Origin: Lateolabrax maculatus
Taxonomy: Eukaryota > Chordata > Actinopteri > Acropomatiformes > Lateolabracidae
NCBI GenBank assembly: GCA_031216445.1
Contig: CM062198.1
Location: 434,001 to 498,000, forward strand
Reading direction: 5' to 3'
DNA length: 64,000 nucleotides
The position numbers and the translations under genes are program-made. The notes under the pieces are model-generated. The model did no database searches, was not told the origin of the DNA, and was given only the letters and a program-made list of their open reading frames with translations. Below, one piece after another: positions 1 to 11,488 of the stretch; position 1 is the first letter of the stretch; each line of letters starts with the position of its first letter.

Positions 1-566
1 ATATATATATATATAAGTTTGTCAGTGGTTCACAATCTCCAGCTACTAGCAGTGGTCCTATACAGGTGGGTGTAGCTATGCGTTTTGCGGCTTCATCTGC
101 TAAGTTGTTGCCTTTAGCTATCAGGGAATTCGTTTTTTGATGAGCTACGCATTTAATGATGGCTAACACTTTTGGATGGTGTATGGCTTCTAGTAAAGCT
201 GAGATGGCAGAAATGACGACATGTGTCTCACCGTTTGTGGTTTGGGAGCTTTCGATACTGCCTCAATTTGTGAGGGCACTATAGCTCATTTAGTGCCACA
301 GAGTTGTCTACCTAAGCATTCAACCTGTGTCTGGCAAAACTGTAATTTATTTTTACTCACCTTGTGAGCCCCCTTTTCTAAAGCCATCAGGGCTGAGACT
401 GAGTCTTGTGCACATTGAGCTTTGGAGGTGCTACATATCAAGAGATCATCTACATATTGTAGTACTGTACTGGACACGTCTAGGTGTTGCAGGTCATTAG
501 CCAATACTCGACTGAATATTGAGGGACTTTCAACATAGCTCTGCGGGAGACGTGTGTACGTATACT
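1..566 (-). mobile_element. pol: ERV pol fragment of U1 (RT and RNase H parts)
   Basis: Minus-strand remnant of a class I retrovirus-like pol gene. The RT palm part enters at 566 and ends at an in-frame TGA at 286-288; it contains the YVDD polymerase motif. A few codons of the connection region follow, then an internal deletion, then the C-terminal part of RNase H (motif GNNLADEAAKRIA). The fragment is closed by the (AT)n tract at 1-15. U1 alone has Cys where the other copies have Tyr, 12 codons before the stop. The fragment is non-functional. Confidence 0.85.
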
Positions 567-793
567 CACTGTAAAATCTAATTAGTTGACCTTACTTAAA
601 AAAAAGTATGCAAACTCGTTGCAAATTAAGCAAAGTAATCTTAAAAATAGTGAGTTAGAAAAGCTTGTTTATTTTAAGTGTGCAGTACCAAATCAAGTAG
701 TACAACTAAAAAAAAAAAAAAAAAAGTTCATGTAACTTAATAGCCATGCTTAGTGTTAACTTAATTTTTTCATTTTGTGTGGACTGCTTGATA

Positions 794-923
794 CATGCCA
801 TTTGCCCTTTCCACTACTCTCTGTGACTGTGGGTGATACACACATCTGAACTTCTGTTTGATTCCTAGCATTTTTAGGGCTTTTTTTATTGTCTCAGCTA
901 CAAACGCAGGTCGGAAAAATGGT
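794..923 (-). other. Integrase-derived patch replacing native transposon DNA
   Basis: This stretch matches 40380-40509, the integrase region of the spacer ERV, apparently base for base. It replaces about 60 bp of native sequence present in U2 at 6723-6782. Short shared bases lie at both edges (CATGCC not resolvable on the left, GT on the right). The same patch with the same edges is in U8 at 47467-47596, so it arose once and was copied. Confidence 0.9.
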
Positions 924-1979
924 TCATTTCAGTTCAGTTAAATTAAACAAACCAATTTCCTTGAATGGGTCCTTGTCCTTCTCCCATTTCTTATCTATTT
1001 TAGCTGTTATTACCTAATAAAGGGAAAAACACCACAAACATATACTTTAAAAGAACACTCACTGGGTTTGTTCAGCTGCATTACAACATTTATTAAAAAA
1101 ATAATTGCATCACTGACAGATCTAGACTGAACAATAAATGTTCGATATTGTTACTTTTGATTCCAATTCTCCAATATAAAATGTGTGTTTTATCACTCAT
1201 GTAATAACCTTACAATAAACAATAAAATGACTGTTCTCTATCCTCTTGTCATATTTAATGTATTTTAAAGCTAGTTGCAAAATTGCTCATAGTGTGATCT
1301 ATGTCTGTTAGGCTATTGTAATAACAATATGCATTAAATCTATTATTCAGCCTCAAGTGTTCTGTTCCCAAGTATCACTTTCTTGTACATTCAAGTACAA
1401 AACAGCAGCTAAACAACAAACTTGTGGTTTGATTTGACTGTAGAACATGACATGGACATGGCAAAAATAAAACCACATTTTTGTGAGCTAATTCTATGCA
1501 TGTAACAGTCTCACAATATTAAACAGGTAAACACCTGATAATTACAGGACTTCAGTGCATGCAAAATCATTGCATTTCTGATCAAGTACAACAAATGCTT
1601 TTGTGTCCCAAAGCGAGCATCAGTCCAAGGTTTAAACCAACACAGAAAAACATCACTCCTTGGGTTTTGTATTTGTACTACATTATAACTACTATAATTA
1701 AAAGTTTTCCCAAAACACAAATGTAAACAGGTCAACCTTGCTAGGTTCCTTTCTGACAACATTATCTAACAACTCTTTGCAACACAAGGTGGCGCTATTT
1801 CCACCATTAGCATACTAGCATAACATGGTACACTTTAATAGAATTTTTTTTTTTTTTTGAGATCATAAACAAGCCAGCTCAGTTGCATGAAAGCATAAAA
1901 CTTTCTCTGATAACAGGAGAACATTAACTGCTGCATAATTTACAAAGTGCTATCTGACAGCTGATGGCTCTTTACTGGT

Positions 1980-4900
1980 CTAACCCAGTAGACTGTTCTT
2001 CAAAGTTAACAGTTTTGGTGGGAGGTTTTCTTTCCCAGTCCAAGCATCACAGTCTGAATGAAGTTGAGTGTATTTGCCATGCATTTTGGGTAATCCAAAT
2101 GCAAAGCATATGTAAGCCCAAATAACAGACAAACTGCCTGAGGCAAGTTTTTTTATATGATCCATGATGATACCTCCCTCCAGAATGATGGCAGTGGAGA
2201 TGGGCTGGAGGTCTACTGAACTTGGACCCTCATGAGGATTATCTTCACTGACAACTGTCAGCACACCGACAGTGCATTCTAGGGCCTCGTCTCTCGCTGT
2301 ACCCTACAAAGACACACACACACATTCTTCAGCATGGCAATTTATGCTCTTCTAAACATTCATTTTTAATGTTGAAAGCATTTGCTAGGGAATATGGTTT
2401 TAAATATGTGTTCATACTGGATTGTTACAATATAACCAACAAAATAAATGTGGTATGATTAAACTAAAGCTATGGTCCACAAGGTCCATATATTCTTAAA
2501 CAGTGACACTGACTTTTCAGCCTGGACTCCTGCTCCTTAGATTTACAATTAATTAATGTGTACAACGTTTATGTGGCAAATTTCATTTTTATTTACTGGC
2601 TGTTTAAATACCTCTCAGATTAGCTGTGGAGGAATTGCCATACAAAATACATCAATCACTGTACAAAATGTATATTGTATATTGTGCAGATAAAATTACA
2701 TCTTCTATGTCAGCACAGATATAGTTCTATTTTAATGCAGACCAAACTTTTTCTTATGTGCAAGTACTTACAGAGCATGTCTTGAAGAATTCACTGGAGT
2801 CGTCACCAAGTAAAATAGGAATGCCTTTGAGGACAACAGAGCGAAGTACTGTCACGTCTGGTGTCTAATGATACACAGAGAGAGAAAAGACCAGTTAACA
2901 GAGTAATTTGCAAGGCACAAGCACAAGTCAGACAGGAAATAGAATAGGTTGGGCTGGATCATCTCATTTAGAACTTGATTGATGAACTATCACACAGATC
3001 AAAAGCAAAATTAACCTACTTACCATCCAGCTCATGTGCTGCATCAGCTCACTGAGCTTCTGGCCAACAGTTCCCCTTCTTGTTTTGAAAAGTTCAATGA
3101 AACGTGGGGTATACTGGTCCAGAGCCTCAAAGAAGTCTCCCTCAAGATTCTTACTTGCGATTCTGTTGAACTCAGCAAACACCTGAAAAGTAGAGAGAGG
3201 GGTGGGTAGGGATGGAGAGATGGCAGAAGTGTTAACATTCCAACAAGTGTGTTTGGATTTCTAGCCACACACCTTGAATTTCTTTTTGATAGGTATTATT
3301 TTATTGGTTGAGAACAAAAATAGTTTACCTGTCTGTGAAGAGTGCTGGCCATCGTTCAACAATGTTCTGTACAGCAGGTTCCTTTTCTACAATTTCTTGT
3401 CTGCGTAGTGGGAATGATTGGTCCATCATTTGTGAGATGAGAGTGCCATTGGGTTGTTTCTTCTTCATTTCTTCCACGAGAACCTTTCTGGCATTTTCAA
3501 GGCTTGTTTCATCATGTCCTTCAGGTAAGTTAGGTAGGTAGTTTGCTTCACCTCTTTTTGGCCGTTTGATATTCTTGCTTGAGGATTCTCCTTCTGGGTT
3601 GCCTTTACTTCTTTTGCCTCCATTGATTGCTACATCCTCACATCCAGCTTTTTGAAGCTTTGTGCGATAATTTAAGGCTGTTTTTCCAGCCATACCATCT
3701 GTGTGGTCCAGGCTCAGTGAGGCAGGGGTGTTTGCTAATTAGTGCTTTTACAACACTGCTGAAGTCATCATCTTTAGGGTAAGCCTTGAAACTGTACATC
3801 GTCTCAGCAAGCTTTTCTAGTATGTCATGCTTCATATCTCGTGGTAGAGTCATACGTGTTCCATCCTTCATAAAGGCAAGATCTGCCTGTCTGAGTCTAT
3901 AGTCAACATCAACTGAGAAATTGGGTATGTCAAAGAAATCTGGCCACTGTTGTCTTAGCGATGGTGATGCTCTTCCTGTCGACAGGATCTCAGTGTCTGC
4001 TGTGCTGCACTCAGTGTCTGATGTTGTGGTGGGTGATGACAATGCGGTTAAATGGAGAGTCACAAGAGGGATGATTTTGAGCGTAGCTCTTTCAGGTAAA
4101 TCAGTTATTTCAGTCAAATTGCAGAGGGCATTATGGAAGTCTTGATCTTCATACTGCAGTTTAAAGTCATACTGCAGTGACAGTTTATCTACCAGTTGCA
4201 CTTTTAATTCTTCAATAGACTGTGGTCTCTCATTTAAAGTCAACTTCCTGATATCATCTTCAGCGATGATGAGTAGAGCAAGCTGAATGGAATGAAGAGA
4301 GGAGCGATATTTAGGGTGTAGATTTCCAAGTACCCAGTAGATGGCAGCTTGTGTTTCTTTCTGGAGGTTCCCAAGGGCTTAGCCACCTCAAAATCATCTA
4401 TGTACAAGAAAAGAGCAATCCTGAATTCTTCCTCTGTCAAGAGAGAATTGTCTTTAAACCGGTAACCATCCCTGTGAGATCTGTATCCTTGTGACAAATT
4501 TGTCTCAGATGACATGGCCTTATCTAAAATTTCTCCATTGTTTAGTAATGTCTGCAGCATTTTTAGTATGGGGATATACACAACTGTCTGCCTGTCATTT
4601 TTTAGGACAAACTCAATAGGCGTCACCACTGAGAATTCTTTTCAAATGTATGATGTTCGCTTGCTAGTGGTTGACAATGACCCCCTAGTAGAAGTGAATT
4701 TCAGGAATACATTATTCTCAGTAAATACTTTAGCTATCTCACTCACTTAAGAGTCCTCAACATCTCCACAATGTTGATTTAGTATTTTTCCAACCGAGGT
4801 ATGTAACAATGGCTGTGAAAGCACATAAATTTGGTTGATCTGCTCTATAACTTCTTGCAGGGCATTTTCAGAGATGTTAAGAATCGATGACATTTTCAGA

Positions 4901-5478
4901 AAAACAGCAGCTACATTATGTTCCAACTGACTCTCCAAGTCTCCCACATCTTCATTGAGCTCAGTAACCTCAAACTCAACCTGATCAGTTTCAGGGGCAC
5001 TATCCTCAGGTTGAATATTTATATTAGGTGGAGGTACCTCAAGTACATTATGTGACACAATTTCAGGTTTGAATGCCATCTTATTGTGGTCTTGATGTTC
5101 TTTGCTTTTATGTGCATTAAAGGTTGAATAAACATTGCTCTGAAAGCTACAGCCTTGATATGGACAGGAAACCTTTTGCTTCAGCTTCAAATGTCTTCGT
5201 AAATGGGTAAAAAAGTCAGCTCCAGTGCAAGGCTCCACAAAGTCACACAGCTGACAATGGAAAGCAGTTTCACCCACGTTCCCCAGGTCCTTTTGAGTGT
5301 GCCATGTTGATAAGTGGACTTTGAGTGCATTGAAAGATTTAAATGTGCACAGGCACTCCTTATAAAGGCACGGTAGTGGTGATATTCGAGTGTGGCACCC
5401 GTGTTTTAAGCGGTAATGCTTAAGTAAGAAGCACCTCTTTTCAGCACAAAATGTGCAGTACTTACACAACCACTGCAT
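1980..5478 (-). pseudogene. Transposase/PB1-SAMD3-like fusion pseudogene, U1
   Basis: Same structure and same lesions as the reference copy in U2. The last exon ends at the stop at 1980-1982. Exons lie at about 2964 and 2772-2864 upstream of it, and the large first coding exon runs from about 3329 to the ATG at 5478. Copy-specific change: Val instead of Ala in the SSVxKAL segment near 3750. Confidence 0.8.
4747..5478 (-). CDS. Four-finger C2H2 ORF (243 aa), U1
   Basis: Open from the MQWLCKYC start to the in-frame TAA at 4747-4749. Protein sequence is that of the reference copy in U2, with all four zinc-ligand sets present. No promoter is visible upstream: the ORF lies 148 bp from the junction with the ERV integrase fragment. 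Confidence 0.6.
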   Translation of the reverse strand: MQWLCKYCTFCAEKRCFLLKHYRLKHGCHTRISPLPCLYKECLCTFKSFNALKVHLSTWHTQKDLGNVGETAFHCQLCDFVEPCTGADFFTHLRRHLKLKQKVSCPYQGCSFQSNVYSTFNAHKSKEHQDHNKMAFKPEIVSHNVLEVPPPNINIQPEDSAPETDQVEFEVTELNEDVGDLESQLEHNVAAVFLKMSSILNISENALQEVIEQINQIYVLSQPLLHTSVGKILNQHCGDVEDS

Positions 5479-5626
5479 AGGAAGTTTTTTGTCTTCTTGA
5501 AAAATCTGAAAAGAAAAGATCATTTTAGCATCAAGCCCGGCAAAATAGAAACAAAAAACAAGCACACTAACATGCAGTATCAGACTTGAAATACCAGAGC
5601 AACAGAAAAAAACCTTCCTTGCAAAA

Positions 5627-6496
5627 TTGTCTCAGCTACAAACGCAGGTCGGAAAAATGGTGACCACCAGACTGCTTGAAGGCGTCTCAACACCTCCCCA
5701 CTTGTGCAATGGTCCTGACCATGCACACTACGTGTAGCAACCTGTACCAAAGATGTTGGGAGGACAATATGTCCATGTGCACTTCGCCATAGCCCATGTG
5801 ATGGACCTTCTTCAGTGATTATACTTGCCCCCCTTTTTGCCCATACAGAATGTGCATATGGACTTGCCTGATGTTGTGCTGCTATTACATAGCAGCACAT
5901 ATATATAGCTCATATATATATATATATATATATCATATATATATAAGTTTGTCAGTGGTTCACAATCTCCAGCTACTAGCAGTGGTCCTATACAGGTGGG
6001 TGTAGCTATGCGTTTTGCGGCTTCATCTGCTAAGTTGTTGCCTTTAGCTATCAGGGAATTCGTTTTTTGATGAGCTACGCATTTAATGATGGCTAACACT
6101 TTTGGATGGTGTATGGCTTCTAGTAAAGCTGAGATGGCAGAAATGACGACATGTGTCTCACCGTTTGTGGTTTGGGAGCTTTCGATACTGCCTCAATTTG
6201 TGAGGGCACTATAGCTCATTTAGTGCCACAGAGTTGTCTACCTAAGTATTCAACCTGTGTCTGGCAAAACTGTAATTTATTTTTACTCACCTTGTGAGCC
6301 CCCTTTTCTAAAGCCATCAGGGCTGAGACTGAGTCTTGTGCACATTGAGCTTTGGAGGTGCTACATATCAAGAGATCATCTACATATTGTAGTACTGTAC
6401 TGGACACGTCTAGGTGTTGCAGGTCATTAGCCAATACTCGACTGAATATTGAGGGACTTTCAACATAGCTCTGCGGGAGACGTGTGTACGTATACT
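5627..6496 (-). mobile_element. pol: ERV pol fragment between U1 and U2
   Basis: Reading on the minus strand: RT palm with YVDD (6496 to the stop at 6216-6218), end of RNase H, an (AT)n tract at 5911-5945 (35 bp, interrupted by one CAT), a hairpin-forming sequence, and the zinc-binding start of integrase with motif LRRLQAVWWSPFF. Integrase is cut at 5627 where transposon DNA begins. This copy has Val in RSVHG, where most other copies have Ala. Confidence 0.85.
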
Positions 6497-6949
6497 CACT
6501 GTAAAATCTAATTAGTTGACCTTACTTAAAAAAAGTATGCAAACTCGTTGCAAATTAAGCAAAGTAATCTTAAGAATAGTGAGTTAGAAAAGCTTGTTTA
6601 TTTTAAGTGTGCAGTACCAAATCAAGTAGTACAACTAAAAAAAAAAAAAAAAAGTTCATGTAACTTAATAGCCATGCTTAGTGTTAACTTAATTTTTTCA
6701 TTTTGTGTGGACTGCTTGATACAAATTTAACCCCACTTAGAATCATGATACCTACTACTTACTACTCACTCATTTTTTTTCAGTTCATTTCAGTTCAGTT
6801 AAATTAAACAAACCAATTTCCTTGAATGGGTCCTTGTCCTTCTCCCATTTCTTATCTATTTTAGCTGTTATTACCTAATAAAGGGAAAAACACCACAAAC
6901 ATATACTTTAAAAGAACACTCACTGGGTTTGTTCAGCTGCATTACAACA

Positions 6950-6955
6950 TTTATT
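6950..6955 (-). terminator. Candidate polyadenylation signal AATAAA
   Basis: AATAAA on the minus strand about 890 bp downstream of the stop at 7842, followed by a GT-rich stretch. It is a plausible 3' end for the fusion transcript. The same site occurs at anchor+1004 in each unit, for example 30435-30440 in U6. Assigned from motif and position only. Confidence 0.4.
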
Positions 6956-7841
6956 AAAAAAATAATTGCATCACTGACAGATCTAGACTGAACAATAAAT
7001 GTTCGATATTGTTACTTTTGATTCCAATTCTCCAATATAAAATGTGTGTTTTATCACTCATGTAATAACCTTACAATAAACAATAAAATTACTGTTCTCT
7101 ATCCTCTTGTCATATTTAATGTATTTTAAAGCTAGTTGTAAAATTGCTCATAGTGTGATCTATGTCTGTTAGGCTATTGTAATAACAATATGCATTAAAT
7201 CTATTATTCAGCCTCAAGTGTTCTGTTCCCAAGTATCACTTTCTTGTACATTCAAGTACAAAACAGCAGCTAAACAACAAACTTGTGGTTTGATTTGACT
7301 GTAGAACATGACATGGACATGGCAAAAATAAAACCACATTTTTGTGAGCTAATTCTATGCATGTAACAGTCTCACAATATTAAACAGGTAAACACCTGAT
7401 AATTACAGGACTTCAGTGCATGCAAAATCATTGCATTTCTGATCAAAACTGAAAGTACAACAAATGCTTTTGTGTCCCAAAGCGAGCATCAGTCCAAGGT
7501 CTAAACCAACACAGAAAAACATCACTCCTTGGGTTTTGTATTTGTACTACATTATAACTATTAAAAGTTTTCCCAAAACACAAATGTAAACAGGTCAACC
7601 TTGCTAGGTTCCTTTCTGACAACATTATCTAACAACTCTTTGCAACACAAGGTGGCGCTATTTCCACCATTAGCATACTAGCATAACATGGTACACTTTA
7701 ATAGAATTTTTTTTTTTTTTGAGATCATAAACAAGCCAGCTCAGTTGCATGAAAGCATAAAACTTTCTCTGATAACAGGAGAACATTAACTGCTGCATAA
7801 TTTACAAAGTGCTATCTGACAGCTGATGGCTCTTTACTGGT

Positions 7842-10800
7842 CTAACCCAGTAGACTGTTCTTCAAAGTTAACAGTTTTGGTGGGAGGTTTTCTTTCCCAG
7901 TCCAAGCATCACAGTCTGAATGAAGTTGAGTGTATTTGCCATGCATTTTGGGTAATCCAAATGCAAAGCATATGTAAGCCCAAATAACAGACAAACTGCC
8001 TGAGGCAAGTTTTTTTATATGATCCATGATGATACCTCCCTCCAGAATGATGGCAGTGGAGATGGGCTGGAGGTCTACTGAACTTGGACCCTCATGAGGA
8101 TTATCTTCACTGACAACTGTCAGCACACCGACAGTGCATTCTAGGGCCTCGTCTCTCGCTGTACCCTACAAAGACACACACACACATTCTTCAGCATGGC
8201 AATTTATGCTCTTCTAAACATTCATTTTTAATGTTGAAAGCATTTGCTAGGGAATATGGTTTTAAATATGTGTTCACACTGGATTGTTACAATATAACCA
8301 ACAAAATAAATGTGGTATGATTAAACTAAAGCTATGGTCCACAAGGTCCATATATTCTTAAACAGTGACACTGACTTTTCAGCCTGGACTCCTGCTCCTT
8401 AGATTTACAATTAATTAATGTGTACAACGTTTATGTGGCAAATTTCATTTTTATTTACTGGCTGTTTAAATACCTCTCAGATTAGCTGTGGAGGAATTGC
8501 CATACAAAATACATCAATCACTGTACAAAATGTATATTGTATATTGTGCAGATAAAATTACATCTTCTATGTCAGCACAGATATAGTTCTATTTTAATGC
8601 AGACCAAACTTTTTCTTATGTGCAAGTACTTACAGAGCATGTCTTGAAGAATTCACTGGAGTCGTCACCAAGTAAAATAGGAATGCCTTTGAGGACAACA
8701 GAGCGAAGTACTGTCACGTCTGGTGTCTAATGATACACAGAGAGAGAAAAGACCAGTTAACAGAGTAATTTGCAAGGCACAAGCACAAGTCAGACAGGAA
8801 ATAGAATAGGTTGGGCTGGATCATCTCATTTAGAACTTGATTGATGAACTATCACACAGATCAAAAGCAAAATTAACCTACTTACCATCCAGCTCATGTG
8901 CTGCATCAGCTCACTGAGCTTCTGGCCAACAGTTCCCCTTCTTGTTTTGAAAAGTTCAATGAAACGTGGGGTATACTGGTCCAGAGCCTCAAAGAAGTCT
9001 CCCTCAAGATTCTTACTTGCGATTCTGTTGAACTCAGCAAACACCTGAAAAGTAGAGAGAGGGGTGGGTAGGGATGGAGAGATGGCAGAAGTGTTAACAT
9101 TCCAACAAGTGTGTTTGGATTTCTAGCCACACACCTTGAATTTCTTTTTGATAGGCATTATTTTATTGGTTGAGAACAAAAATAGTTTACCTGTCTGTGA
9201 AGAGTGCTGGCCATCGTTCAACAATGTTCTGTACAGCAGGTTCCTTTTCTACAATTTCTTGTCTGCGTAGTGGGAATGATTGGTCCATCATTTGTGAGAT
9301 GAGAGTGCCATTGGGTTGTTTCTTCTTCATTTCTTCCACGAGAACCTTTCTGGCATTTTCAAGGCTTGTTTCATCATGTCCTTCAGGTAAGTTAGGTAGG
9401 TAGTTTGCTTCACCTCTTTTTGGCCGTTTGATATTCTTGCTTGAGGATTCTCCTTCTGGGTTGCCTTTACTTCTTTTGCCTCCATTGATTGCTACATCCT
9501 CACATCCAGCTTTTTGAAGCTTTGTGCGATAATTTAAGGCTGTTTTTCCAGCCATACCATCTGTGTGGTCCAGGCTCAGTGAGGCAGGGGTGTTTGCTAA
9601 TTAGTGCTTTTGCAACACTGCTGAAGTCATCATCTTTAGGGTAAGCCTTGAAACTGTACATCGTCTCAGCAAGCTTTTCTAGTATGTCATGCTTCATATC
9701 TCGTGGTAGAGTCATACGTGTTCCATCCTTCATAAAGGCAAGATCTGCCTGTCTGAGTCTATAGTCAACATCAACTGAGAAATTGGGTATGTCAAAGAAA
9801 TCTGGCCACTGTTGTCTTAGCGATGGTGATGCTCTTCCTGTCGACAGGATCTCAGTGTCTGCTGTGCTGCACTCAGTGTCTGATGTTGTGGTGGGTGATG
9901 ACAATGCGGTTAAATGGAGAGTCACAAGAGGGATGATTTTGAGCGTAGCTCTTTCAGGTAAATCAGTTATTTCAGTCAAATTGCAGAGGGCATTATGGAA
10001 GTCTTGATCTTCATACTGCAGTTTAAAGTCATACTGCAGTGACAGTTTATCTACCAGTTGCACTTTTAATTCTTCAATAGACTGTGGTCTCTCATTTAAA
10101 GTCAACTTCCTGATATCATCTTCAGCGATGATGAGTAGAGCAAGCTGAATGGAATGAAGAGAGGAGCGATATTTAGGGTGTAGATTTCCAAGTACCCAGT
10201 AGATGGCAGCTTGTGTTTCTTTCTGGAGGTTCCCAAGGGCTTAGCCACCTCAAAATCATCTATGTACAAGAAAAGAGCAATCCTGAATTCTTCCTCTGTC
10301 AAGAGAGAATTGTCTTTAAACCGGTAACCATCCCTGTGAGATCTGTATCCTTGTGACAAATTTGTCTCAGATGACATGGCCTTATCTAAAATTTCTCCAT
10401 TGTTTAGTAATGTCTGCAGCATTTTTAGTATGGGGATATACACAACTGTCTGCCTGTCATTTTTTAGGACAAACTCAATAGGCGTCACCACTGAGAATTC
10501 TTTTCAAATGTATGATGTTCGCTTGCTAGTGGTTGACAATGACCCCCTAGTAGAAGTGAATTTCAGGAATACATTATTCTCAGTAAATACTTTAGCTATC
10601 TCACTCACTTAAGAGTCCTCAACATCTCCACAATGTTGATTTAGTATTTTTCCAACCGAGGTATGTAACAATGGCTGTGAAAGCACATAAATTTGGTTGA
10701 TCTGCTCTATAACTTCTTGCAGGGCATTTTCAGAGATGTTAAGAATCGATGACATTTTCAGAAAAACAGCAGCTACATTATGTTCCAACTGACTCTCCAA

Positions 10801-11340
10801 GTCTCCCACATCTTCATTGAGCTCAGTAACCTCAAACTCAACCTGATCAGTTTCAGGGGCACTATCCTCAGGTTGAATATTTATATTAGGTGGAGGTACC
10901 TCAAGTACATTATGTGACACAATTTCAGGTTTGAATGCCATCTTATTGTGGTCTTGATGTTCTTTGCTTTTATGTGCATTAAAGGTTGAATAAACATTGC
11001 TCTGAAAGCTACAGCCTTGATATGGACAGGAAACCTTTTGCTTCAGCTTCAAATGTCTTCGTAAATGGGTAAAAAAGTCAGCTCCAGTGCAAGGCTCCAC
11101 AAAGTCACACAGCTGACAATGGAAAGCAGTTTCACCCACGTTCCCCAGGTCCTTTTGAGTGTGCCATGTTGATAAGTGGACTTTGAGTGCATTGAAAGAT
11201 TTAAATGTGCACAGGCACTCCTTATAAAGGCACGGTAGTGGTGATATTCGAGTGTGGCACCCGTGTTTTAAGCGGTAATGCTTAAGTAAGAAGCACCTCT
11301 TTTCAGCACAAAATGTGCAGTACTTACACAACCACTGCAT
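7842..11340 (-). pseudogene. Transposase/PB1-SAMD3-like fusion pseudogene (reference copy)
   Basis: Minus-strand gene whose large first coding exon (11367-9191, acceptor TTTTCTTTTCAG) encodes four C2H2 fingers, then a transposase-like segment (PIEFVL..., LYIDDFEVAKPLGTSRKKHKL), then from about 10135 a PB1-like domain (EDDIRKLTLNERPQSIEELK) and a SAMD3-like region. Three exons follow with good GT-AG sites: 8886-9044, 8634-8726 and 7842-8165. These keep frame and end in a typical SAMD3-like C-terminus. Lesions are TAA at 10609-10611, in-frame TGA at 10504-10506, a frame change after KKHKL near 10206 (4 nt short relative to the family as I recall it), and a frame change near 9530 (about 14 nt short). 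The frame also fails at the 9191/9044 exon junction. The first part resembles EnSpm transposase and the second the fish SAMD3-like family; both assignments are from memory of the families. Confidence 0.82.
10609..11340 (-). CDS. Four-finger C2H2 ORF (243 aa), U2 reference copy
   Basis: Longest open frame of the unit. The ligand sets are C5/C8/H21/H26, C37/C42/H55/H60, C75/C78/H92/H96 and C105/C110/H123/H128. An acidic linker (about 152-187) and a predicted helical tail (188-236) follow. The ATG is chosen because, when spliced to the U6 exon 2, an in-frame TAA lies 27-29 nt upstream, and because the residues before it belong to an intron. In the intact family this would be the DNA-binding head of a longer transposase-like protein. 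Here it stops at TAA, and coding similarity continues in frame beyond that stop. Whether it is expressed is unknown; no promoter is attached in this copy. Confidence 0.6.
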   Translation of the reverse strand: MQWLCKYCTFCAEKRCFLLKHYRLKHGCHTRISPLPCLYKECLCTFKSFNALKVHLSTWHTQKDLGNVGETAFHCQLCDFVEPCTGADFFTHLRRHLKLKQKVSCPYQGCSFQSNVYSTFNAHKSKEHQDHNKMAFKPEIVSHNVLEVPPPNINIQPEDSAPETDQVEFEVTELNEDVGDLESQLEHNVAAVFLKMSSILNISENALQEVIEQINQIYVLSQPLLHTSVGKILNQHCGDVEDS

Positions 11341-11488
11341 AGGAAGTTTTTTGTCTTCTTGAAAAATCTGAAAAGAAAAGATCATTTTAGCATCAAGCCC
11401 GGCAAAATAGAAACAAAAAACAAGCACACTAACATGCAGTATCAGACTTGAAATACCAGAGCAACAGAAAAAAACCTTCCTTGCAAAA

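Larger units (their letters stand above)
567..5626 (-). mobile_element. 5'-truncated EnSpm/CACTA-like element, U1 copy
   Basis: Starts at its 3' terminal repeat CACTGTAAA (567-575), preceded by TACT, and runs to the truncation junction at 5626. The gene-free 3' part (567-1979) holds subterminal AT-rich DNA, an A-tract near 709-725, the 3' UTR and, only here and in U8, a 130-bp integrase-derived patch at 794-923. U1 also lacks 8 bp near 1583 that the other copies have. Confidence 0.7.
6497..11488 (-). mobile_element. 5'-truncated EnSpm/CACTA-like element, U2 (reference copy)
   Basis: Transposon copy bounded on the left by CACTGTAAA (6497-6505) with TACT outside it, and on the right by the fused ERV junction at 11488. 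The subterminal DNA (TCTAATTAGTTGACC..., A/T tracts) resembles fish EnSpm elements as I remember them. The gene-free stretch 6497-7841 contains an A-tract (6638-6653), a T-tract near 7709 and the 3' UTR of the pseudogene. I see no other gene there. The 5' end of the element, including promoter and first exons, is missing; U6 shows what was lost. A 6-bp deletion near 7557 is shared with U3 and U5. Confidence 0.7.

Noticed and set aside
3308..3541. Open frames on the plus strand opposite the pseudogene, repeated in every unit
   Set aside because: They are antisense shadows of the coding exons; their sequences have no recognisable domain and follow the conservation of the minus strand.
6548..6730. 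A short plus-strand frame (60 aa) in the 3' subterminal region
   Set aside because: Contains the A-tract, is disrupted in U1, U4 and U8, and overlaps non-coding transposon ends.
7443..7625. A 60-62 codon minus-strand frame in each unit downstream of the stop
   Set aside because: It lies in the 3' UTR, changes length by a 6-bp indel and, in U1, by an 8-bp indel that shifts its end; no family resemblance.
10606..10617. TAA followed by GTGAGT at the end of the zinc-finger ORF read as a splice donor
   Set aside because: Coding similarity continues in the same frame for 34 codons beyond it, so a nonsense codon is the simpler reading; use of the donor would not remove the stop anyway.
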